From Sphingomonas montana (lineage in GTDB: Bacteria > Pseudomonadota > Alphaproteobacteria > Sphingomonadales > Sphingomonadaceae): a stretch of DNA of 35,486 nt. Where the stretch lies: contig NZ_KV887140.1 in NCBI RefSeq assembly GCF_001956315.1, positions 1 through 35,486 on the forward strand, given 5' to 3'. The translations under genes and the position numbers were made by a program. This document shows positions 29,611 through 35,486 of the stretch, in pieces (within the stretch, counting starts at the first letter, position 1; every line of letters starts with the position of its first letter). A model generated the notes under the pieces. It was not told the DNA's origin. It did not search any database and saw only the letters and a list, made by a program, of their open reading frames with translations.

Positions 29611-31887
29611 GTGAACCAGTCGCTTGCTCCCTCGCCCGCCGATCCCGCCTACCTGCGCGGGCTCAACCCGCCGCAACGCGAGGCGGTGCTGACGACCGAA
29701 GGTCCGGTGCTGGTGCTGGCCGGCGCGGGCACCGGCAAGACGTCCGCGCTCACCGCGCGACTCGCGCATCTGGTCGCGACCCGCCGCGCCTGGCCGTCCG
29801 AGATCCTGGCCGTCACCTTCACCAACAAGGCGGCGCGCGAGATGCGCGAGCGGATCGGCCGGATCCTGGGCGATGCGGTGGAGGGAATGCCCTGGCTCGG
29901 CACCTTTCATTCGATCGCCGCCAAGATGCTGCGCCGTCATGCCGAACTGGTCGGGTTGCAGAGCAATTTCACGATCCTCGACACCGACGACCAGCTGCGC
30001 CTGCTGAAACAACTGATCGTCGCGGCGGAGATCGACGAGAAGCGCTGGACCCCGCGGATGCTCGCCGGGCTGATCGACCGCTGGAAGAACAAGGGCTGGG
30101 TCCCGGCCGACATCGACGCCGCGGAATCCGAAGCGTTCGCCAACGGCCGCGGGGCGGAGCTGTACGCCGCCTATCAGGCGCGGCTGCGCGGCGTGAACGC
30201 GTGCGATTTCGGCGACCTGCTGCTCCACATGCTCGTCATCCTGAAGACGCATCGCGACGTGCTGGAGCTGTACCAGCAGCGCTTCAAATATGTGCTGGTC
30301 GACGAGTATCAGGACACCAACAGCAGCCAGTATCTCTGGCTGCGGCTGATCGCGCAGGAACGCCGCAACCTGTGCTGCGTGGGGGACGACGACCAGTCGA
30401 TCTATTCGTGGCGCGGGGCGCAGGTCGAGAACATCCTGCGGTTCGAGAAGGATTTTCCCGGCGCGGCGATCATCAAGCTGGAACAGAATTACCGGTCGAC
30501 CCCGCATATCCTGGCCGCTGCATCGGGCGTGATCGCGCATAATGGCGGGCGGCTGGGCAAGACATTGTGGACGCAGGAGGCCGAGGGCGATCCTGTCAAG
30601 GTCGTCGGCGTCTGGGACGGGCCGGAGGAAGCACGCCGGATAGCCGAGGAGATCGAGGGGCATCAGCGTGGGCACGGCACGCTCGACCAGTGCGCGATCC
30701 TGGTGCGCGCGCAGTTCCAGACGCGCGAGCTGGAGGACCGCTTCATCGCGATCGGCATGCCCTACCGCATCGTCGGTGGCTTCCGCTTCTACGAACGCGC
30801 CGAAATCCGCGACGCGCTCGCCTATCTGCGCGTCATCAGCCAGCCGGCGGACGACCTGGCGTTCGAACGGATCGTCAACGTGCCGAAACGCGGGTTGGGC
30901 GACAAGGCGGTTGCCAAGATCCACATGGTCGCGCGCGCACAAGGGCTGCCGCTCTCGTTCGCGGCCGCGCGGCTGCTCGACACGGACGAACTGACCGGCG
31001 CGGCACGCAAGTCGCTGGGCAATCTGGTCGGCGATATCGCGCGCTGGCGGGACCGGCTCGGCTCGCTCGGCCATGCGGAACTGGCCCGGCAGATGCTCGA
31101 TGAAAGCGGCTACACCGCGATGCTGCAGGCGGATCGCTCCGCGGAGGCGGCCGGGCGGCTGGAGAATCTGACCGAGCTGGCGCGCGCGATGGAGGAATAT
31201 GAGACGCTGTCCGCGTTCCTCGAACATGTCAGCCTGGTGATGGACAACGACGCCGCCGCAGACGAGGCGAAGGTGACGATCATGACGATCCACGCCGCGA
31301 AAGGGCTGGAATTCGACACGGTGTTCCTGGCCGGGTGGGAGGAAGGCGTGTTCCCGTCGCAACGCGCGGTGGACGAAGGCGGGACGGCCGCGGTCGAGGA
31401 GGAGCGCCGGCTGGCCTATGTCGCGATCACGCGGGCCCGGCGGAAATGCTTCATATTCCACGCCGCGAACCGCCGGATCTACGGACAGTGGACCTCGTCC
31501 ATCCCCTCGCGGTTCGTGGGCGAGCTGCCCGCCGACCATGTCGATCAGGAAACGACGATGTCGGGCGGTGAGTCGCTGTGGCGCGCGCAATGGTCCGAAC
31601 ATCAGGACCCGTTCGCCCATCTGGGGCGCAGCGAAGGGCGCGGCCCCGGTTGGCAGCGGGCGGCCGCCACCGGCGTCGACCTGCGCCCGGCCCGCGTGGT
31701 GGAGGCGCGGACCTCGCCCACCAGCTTCGCCGCCAAGCCGCGCGCCGACATCGCGGTCGGCATGCGCGTCTTCCATACCAAGTTCGGCTACGGCGCGGTG
31801 GCGACGATTGACGGCAACAAGCTCGACATCGACTTCGAACAGTCCGGCCGGAAGCGCGTGCTGGACAGCTTCATCCAGCCTGCATGA
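29611..31887 (+). CDS. uvrD: ATP-dependent DNA helicase UvrD/PcrA
   Basis: A 758-residue superfamily 1 helicase that unwinds DNA 3' to 5' in nucleotide-excision and mismatch repair. Motifs in order: LNPPQREAVL (Q-motif), GAGTGKTSALTARL (Walker A), AVTFTNKAAREMR, the Walker B VLVDEYQDTNSSQY, VGDDDQSIYSWRGA, LEQNYRST, and the later TIMTIHAAKGLEFD and LAYVAITRARR. A basic tail with HTKFGYGAVATIDGNKLDIDF is typical of PcrA-like forms. GTG 29611 is chosen because the SOS box and likely promoter lie just upstream; TTG 29575 is an alternative. Confidence 0.96.
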   Translation: MNQSLAPSPADPAYLRGLNPPQREAVLTTEGPVLVLAGAGTGKTSALTARLAHLVATRRAWPSEILAVTFTNKAAREMRERIGRILGDAVEGMPWLGTFHSIAAKMLRRHAELVGLQSNFTILDTDDQLRLLKQLIVAAEIDEKRWTPRMLAGLIDRWKNKGWVPADIDAAESEAFANGRGAELYAAYQARLRGVNACDFGDLLLHMLVILKTHRDVLELYQQRFKYVLVDEYQDTNSSQYLWLRLIAQERRNLCCVGDDDQSIYSWRGAQVENILRFEKDFPGAAIIKLEQNYRSTPHILAAASGVIAHNGGRLGKTLWTQEAEGDPVKVVGVWDGPEEARRIAEEIEGHQRGHGTLDQCAILVRAQFQTRELEDRFIAIGMPYRIVGGFRFYERAEIRDALAYLRVISQPADDLAFERIVNVPKRGLGDKAVAKIHMVARAQGLPLSFAAARLLDTDELTGAARKSLGNLVGDIARWRDRLGSLGHAELARQMLDESGYTAMLQADRSAEAAGRLENLTELARAMEEYETLSAFLEHVSLVMDNDAAADEAKVTIMTIHAAKGLEFDTVFLAGWEEGVFPSQRAVDEGGTAAVEEERRLAYVAITRARRKCFIFHAANRRIYGQWTSSIPSRFVGELPADHVDQETTMSGGESLWRAQWSEHQDPFAHLGRSEGRGPGWQRAAATGVDLRPARVVEARTSPTSFAAKPRADIAVGMRVFHTKFGYGAVATIDGNKLDIDFEQSGRKRVLDSFIQPA

Positions 31888-31913
31888 TCCCGGCCCGATA
31901 ACGATACGCCATC

Positions 31914-32330
31914 TCAGCGCATCCTGTCAGGCCGCGAGTAGGGCACGAAGTCGCCGAGAATCACGAAGCCGGCCGGCATCCGCGTCACGCGATCGAGCAA
32001 CTGCACCGACTCTATCCGGCAGATCGAACCACCGGTAACGCTCGTCACCGGAATTGCGTCCCGGCGGAGCGAGGCCAGGCCACCTTGCGGCCGGTTGAGA
32101 TACCGGCGTCCGCCACCGACATCGTAGAGCAGGCCGACCCCGGGAATGACCTGCGTCGACTGAACCGACGCGAAGGGCAGGCAGCGGACCGGCTTGCCCG
32201 GCACCAGTCCCTTGAGCGCGGTGGCCAGTTCGGCCCTCCCGCGTTCGGCCACCGTCTCGTTCGGCCCGGCTACGGCCGGGCTCGTCGCCAGGGTCATCAC
32301 AGCGCCGCACACCAACATGAACTTCCGCAT
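31914..32330 (-). CDS. Small exported protein, unknown
   Basis: A 138-residue protein starting MRKFMLVCGAVMTLATSPAVA, a clear signal peptide. AGGAG lies about 6 nt before ATG 32330. The mature part has two Cys (PVRCLPFASVQ and GGSICRIESVQ) that could pair, and ends GFVILGDFVPYSRPDRMR. I believe similar small exported proteins occur in Sphingomonads but do not recognise a function. It converges on uvrD and is divergent from cobA, with 140 nt between. Confidence 0.8.
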   Translation of the reverse strand: MRKFMLVCGAVMTLATSPAVAGPNETVAERGRAELATALKGLVPGKPVRCLPFASVQSTQVIPGVGLLYDVGGGRRYLNRPQGGLASLRRDAIPVTSVTGGSICRIESVQLLDRVTRMPAGFVILGDFVPYSRPDRMR

Positions 32331-32470
32331 CACCGGCTCCTCTTCTTCCGCTGATGATATGGGCGTCCGCAACCGAAACCGCACGCGGCCGGCGCGTTCG
32401 GAAGCGCAGCTTTGTGGCCGCCAAGCAATCGCCGATTGTAGCACCCGCGGTACGGGGCCATCTCCGGTCC

Positions 32471-33262
32471 ATGGCAAGTCTTCTCGATCCTTCCGCGCGC
32501 GGGCGCGTCATTCTGGTTGGCGCAGGGCCCGGCGATCCGGACCTGCTCACGCTGCGTGCGGTGGAGGCGCTGCGGTCGGCCGACGTCGTCGTGCATGACG
32601 GGCTGATCGACCCACGCGTCCTCGATTACGCGCCGCCGTCGGCACAGCGCATTTCCGTCGCGAAACAGCGCAGCCGCCATACCGTGCCGCAGGACGGGAT
32701 CAACGCGCTGATCGTGGCGCATGTCCGCGCAGGCAGCGTGGTCGTGCGGCTGAAGGGCGGCGATCCGTTCGTGTTCGGCCGCGGTGGCGAGGAGGTCGAG
32801 GCCGTCCGTGCCGCCGGCCTGCGCGTCGACGTGGTGCCCGGCGTGTCGGCGGCGCTAGGCTGTGCGGCGGAGGCGATGCTGCCGCTGACGCACCGCGACT
32901 GGTCGTCCGCGGTCAGCTTCGTCGCGGGGCAGTGCAAGGGGCTGTCGGATCAGAACTGGGCCGGCCTGGCGGGCGCAGGCCGCACGCTGGTGATCTACAT
33001 GGGTATCGCCAACGCGACCGCGATCGCGGACAAGCTGATGGCCGACGGCGTATCGCCCGGCATGCCGGTGGCCGTGCTCGAACGCGGCACCCTGCCCGGG
33101 TCGCGCGCGCTCCGCACATTGCTCGCCGACCTTGGCGACATGACGGTGCGCGAACGGATCGCCAGCCCGGCGATCATCGTGGTGGGGCAGGTCGTGTTGC
33201 TGTCCGACGCGCAGGACCGGCTGCACCGGATCGCATTGCGGGCCGCGGAGACGTTCGCATGA
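32471..33262 (+). CDS. cobA: Uroporphyrinogen-III C-methyltransferase
   Basis: A 263-residue methyltransferase that makes precorrin-2 from uroporphyrinogen III with two SAM, the branch step to siroheme and cobalamin. VGAGPGDPDLLTLRAVEAL, RLKGGDPFVFGRGGEE, VVPGVSAALG and YMGI are the family motifs. No CysG-type dehydrogenase/ferrochelatase domain is fused. The reductase downstream needs siroheme, so a siroheme role is most likely. Start ATG 32471 lacks a clear Shine-Dalgarno. The stop overlaps the DUF2849 start. Confidence 0.94.
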   Translation: MASLLDPSARGRVILVGAGPGDPDLLTLRAVEALRSADVVVHDGLIDPRVLDYAPPSAQRISVAKQRSRHTVPQDGINALIVAHVRAGSVVVRLKGGDPFVFGRGGEEVEAVRAAGLRVDVVPGVSAALGCAAEAMLPLTHRDWSSAVSFVAGQCKGLSDQNWAGLAGAGRTLVIYMGIANATAIADKLMADGVSPGMPVAVLERGTLPGSRALRTLLADLGDMTVRERIASPAIIVVGQVVLLSDAQDRLHRIALRAAETFA

Positions 33263-33597
33263 AGATCCTGACCGGCCAGAACCTGGCGTCCGGTGATGTC
33301 GTCTGGTGGACCGGCTCCGGCTGGTCGCTGCACCTGTTCGACGCGGTCGACGTGGGCGAAACGGGTGCCGCCATCGCCGCGACCGAGGAAAAGGCGCTGC
33401 GCGTCAACGTCCCCTATGTGATCGACGCGGTCCAGACCGCGGACGGACCGATGCCGGCGCACATCAAGGATCGCATCCGCGCCGCCGGCCCGACCGTGCA
33501 TCCCGCCTTTGCGATCCATCCCGAAATTCCGATCCTGAAGACGCCCGCGCGGCACCAGTCCAACGCCGACGCCCCGTCCGAAGTGAAGGCGAACTGA
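33259..33597 (+). CDS. DUF2849 domain-containing protein
   Basis: A 112-residue protein starting MKILTGQNLASGDVVWWTG and containing GWSLHLFDAVDVG, the DUF2849 pattern. These small proteins are almost always encoded next to a sulfite reductase in alphaproteobacteria and may help its assembly or electron supply; this is context, not proof. The ATG overlaps the cobA stop by 4 nt and the reductase starts 1 nt after its stop. Confidence 0.9.
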   Translation: MKILTGQNLASGDVVWWTGSGWSLHLFDAVDVGETGAAIAATEEKALRVNVPYVIDAVQTADGPMPAHIKDRIRAAGPTVHPAFAIHPEIPILKTPARHQSNADAPSEVKAN

Positions 33598-33598
33598 T

Positions 33599-35233
33599 AT
33601 GTATCGTTACGACACCTACGATCAGGCCCTTGTCGACGCGCGTGTGGCCGATTTCGGGGATCAGGTCGCGCGCCGCCTGTCCGGCGAGATGAGCGAGGAC
33701 CAGTTCAAGCCGCTCCGGCTGATGAACGGGCTCTATCTGCAACTCCACGCCTATATGCTGCGCGTCGCGATCCCCTACGGAACGCTCGACAGCCGGCAGA
33801 TGCGCATGCTGGGGTCGATCGCGCGCGACTACGACCGCGGCTACGGCCACTTCACCACGCGGCAGAACCTTCAGTTCAACTGGATCAAGCTGGAGGATAC
33901 GCCTGAAATCCTCGCCAGGCTGGCGACGGTCGAGATGCATGCCATCCAGACCTCGGGCAACTGCATCCGCAACATCTCGTCCGATCAATATGCAGGTGCG
34001 GCGGCCGACGAGGTCGGCGATCCGCGGCCCTGGGCGGAGCTGCTGCGCCAGTGGTCAAGCTTCCACCCCGAGTTCAGCTACCTGCCGCGCAAGTTCAAGA
34101 TTGCCGTCATCGGCGCGGAACAGGACCGCGCCGCGATCCAGCTGCACGACATCGGGCTCCAGATGCGCCGCGACGACGCTGGCGAACTCGGTTTCCGCGT
34201 GCTGGTGGGCGGCGGCATGGGCCGCACGCCGATGATCGGTTCGGTGATCCGCGACTTCATCCCGGCGGCGGACCTGCTGAGTTATGTCGAGGCGTGCCTA
34301 CGCGTCTACAACCGCTACGGCCGGCGCGACAATATCTACAAGGCACGGATCAAGATCCTCGTCCACGAACTCGGCGCGCCCGAATATGCGCGCCAGGTCG
34401 AGGAGGAATGGGCGCACGTCAAGACGCTCGGGCTCGATCCGCCGCAGGCCGAATATGACCGGATCGCCGCGCAGTTCGCCCCGCCCGCGTTCGCGGAAGG
34501 CCTGCCGACTGAAATCGACCGCAGCGACGCGGGCTTCGCGCACTGGGTCGACCAGAACACAGCCGCGCACAAGGCGGCGGGCTATGCGATCGTGACGGTC
34601 AGCCTGAAGCCGACCGGCGGCATTCCCGGCGACGCCACCGCGGACCAGATCGACCTGATCGCGGACCTTGCCGAACGCTACAGCTTCGACGAGATCCGCA
34701 TCACGCACAGTCAGAACGTCGTGCTGCCGCATGTCCAGCAGCAGGACCTGCGCGCGATCTGGGATGCGCTGGTCGCGGCCGGCCTCGCCACCGCGAACCT
34801 CGATCTGGTGACCGACATCATCGCCTGCCCCGGGCTGGATTATTGCAGCCTGGCCAATGCGCGCTCGATCCCGGTCGCGCAGAAGATCACCGAACGGTTC
34901 GCCGATCCGGACCGGCAACGCGACATCGGCGAACTGAAACTGAAGATCAGCGGCTGCATCAACGCCTGCGGCCACCACCATGCCGGCCACATCGGCATTC
35001 TGGGCGTCGATCGGAAGGGCGAGGAGAATTACCAGCTCTCGTTCGGCGGATCGGCGGCCGAGGACACCAGTATCGCCAAGATCATCGGCCCCGGCTTCTC
35101 CGAGGACGGCGTGGTCGATGCGGTCGAGAAGGCGGTCGAAACCTATCGCGGCCTGCGCGAGCCGGGCGAACGCTTCCTCGACACCTATCGCCGCGTCGGC
35201 CTGCAACCGTTCAAGGCCGCGATCTATGGGTAA
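33599..35233 (+). CDS. Siroheme nitrite/sulfite reductase, hemoprotein
   Basis: A 544-residue reductase. C410-x5-C416 (CPGLDYC) and C453-x3-C457 (CINAC), the four ligands of the 4Fe-4S cluster and siroheme, are intact, and GGGMGRTPMIG, GHFTTRQNLQFNWI and ISGCINACGHHHAGHIGI are family motifs. It reduces sulfite to sulfide (CysI-like) most likely, given the DUF2849 and DUF934-like neighbours; nitrite is the other candidate. It starts 1 nt after the DUF2849 stop. Confidence 0.93.
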   Translation: MYRYDTYDQALVDARVADFGDQVARRLSGEMSEDQFKPLRLMNGLYLQLHAYMLRVAIPYGTLDSRQMRMLGSIARDYDRGYGHFTTRQNLQFNWIKLEDTPEILARLATVEMHAIQTSGNCIRNISSDQYAGAAADEVGDPRPWAELLRQWSSFHPEFSYLPRKFKIAVIGAEQDRAAIQLHDIGLQMRRDDAGELGFRVLVGGGMGRTPMIGSVIRDFIPAADLLSYVEACLRVYNRYGRRDNIYKARIKILVHELGAPEYARQVEEEWAHVKTLGLDPPQAEYDRIAAQFAPPAFAEGLPTEIDRSDAGFAHWVDQNTAAHKAAGYAIVTVSLKPTGGIPGDATADQIDLIADLAERYSFDEIRITHSQNVVLPHVQQQDLRAIWDALVAAGLATANLDLVTDIIACPGLDYCSLANARSIPVAQKITERFADPDRQRDIGELKLKISGCINACGHHHAGHIGILGVDRKGEENYQLSFGGSAAEDTSIAKIIGPGFSEDGVVDAVEKAVETYRGLREPGERFLDTYRRVGLQPFKAAIYG

Positions 35234-35255
35234 GCTTGTCCAGCAGAACAGGTCA

Positions 35256-35375
35256 GAAGCCCCTCCCCTGAAGGGGAGGGGTTGGGGTGGGGCTGACCGC
35301 TTCAACCCAACAACATCAAGGTTGTGGAGCCGTAGCCCCCACCCCAACCCCTCCCCTGAAGGGGAGGGGCTTAGA
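35256..35375. repeat. Inverted pair of the C-rich palindromic repeat inside the sulfite operon
   Basis: A unit at 35258-35294 (AGCCCCTCCCCT, GA, AGGGGAGGGG then TTGGGGTGGGGCT) and its inverse at 35334-35373 (AGCCCCCACCCCAACCCC then TCCCCTGAAGGGGAGGGGCT), 39 nt apart. Each hairpin has a nearly perfect 10-bp stem. This is the cleanest copy of the family in the window, between the reductase and the next gene. Confidence 0.8.
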
Positions 35376-35389
35376 ACAGGCCAGCGCGC

Positions 35390-35486
35390 ATGATCCGTTT
35401 CCGCACCGACACCCCGCACGACGCGCCCGCCACCCCGCTGGCGGAGTTCATCGGACAGAGCAACGCCACCGCCGTTCGGCTGGAAC
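35390..35486 (+). CDS. Start of a DUF934-like protein, partial
   Basis: Only 32 codons are visible, beginning MIRFRTDTPHDAPATPLAEF and then IGQSNATAVRLE. The N-terminus resembles what I recall of DUF934 proteins of Sphingomonads, which follow the sulfite reductase gene and precede cysH. The match is by context and a short sequence, so it is uncertain. The frame is open to the end of the window. Confidence 0.5.
   Translation, partial: MIRFRTDTPHDAPATPLAEFIGQSNATAVRLE

Noticed and set aside
29536-31776. 746-codon minus-strand frame opposite uvrD
   Set aside because: Shadow of a helicase with all motifs; no start signal and no domain.

Overview
The window looks like chromosomal DNA of a high-GC alphaproteobacterium, most likely a Sphingomonas or close relative (Sphingomonadaceae). 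The reasons are the gene order trpF-trpB-trpA-accD-folC, a siroheme module of cobA, DUF2849, a sulfite/nitrite reductase and a DUF934-like start, an AmpG permease, a patatin-related protein, alphaproteobacterial GTTC-N7-GTTC boxes, and Sphingomonad-type intergenic palindromes. No phage, insertion sequence, CRISPR, tRNA or rRNA gene was seen. This is mostly housekeeping chromosome; the more unusual content is in small genes and control sites.

Layout. 1-3237 (+): tail of a Gly-rich TPM protein, a second TPM protein, a NUDIX hydrolase and an AsmA-family protein, tightly packed. 3345-7657 (-): M28 peptidase, then a CHASE2-GGDEF-EAL c-di-GMP protein, then a previously easy-to-miss 29-codon aromatic/Gly-rich peptide gene ending at a strong hairpin. 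7775-11132 (+): parE, a TetR regulator with three matching operator palindromes, and an unknown 135-aa protein behind a promoter that overlaps one operator and a ~225-nt leader. 11432-16127 (-): radA-cvpA, then NifU/IscU-like scaffold, KefB-type antiporter and DUF423 protein, the last three chained by 4-nt overlaps. 16270-24885 (+): patatin-related protein, LapA-domain protein-pyrF, trpFBA-accD and folC. 24958-25413 (+): DUF6628-like protein behind a Fur-like palindrome. 25629-27461 (-): ampG and a receiver-only response regulator with an EcfG-like promoter. 27581-31887 (+): pseudouridine synthase, rsmD, uvrD. 31914-32330 (-): small exported protein. 32471-35486 (+): siroheme/sulfite assimilation operon, running off the end.

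How the genes work together. trpFBA gives the last steps of tryptophan synthesis and overlaps accD (fatty-acid synthesis). cobA makes the siroheme precursor used by the reductase downstream. radA and uvrD are both DNA-repair genes and both carry a GTTC-N7-GTTC SOS-type box directly upstream, which suggests shared LexA control. Several genes lack a Shine-Dalgarno and have a -10-like hexamer 6-9 nt before the start codon, suggesting leaderless transcripts.

Intergenic regions hold at least two families of palindromic repeats (CCCCTCCCCT/AGGGGAGGGG type, often as inverted pairs; and the TCGACTTCGCTCGGGAT type).
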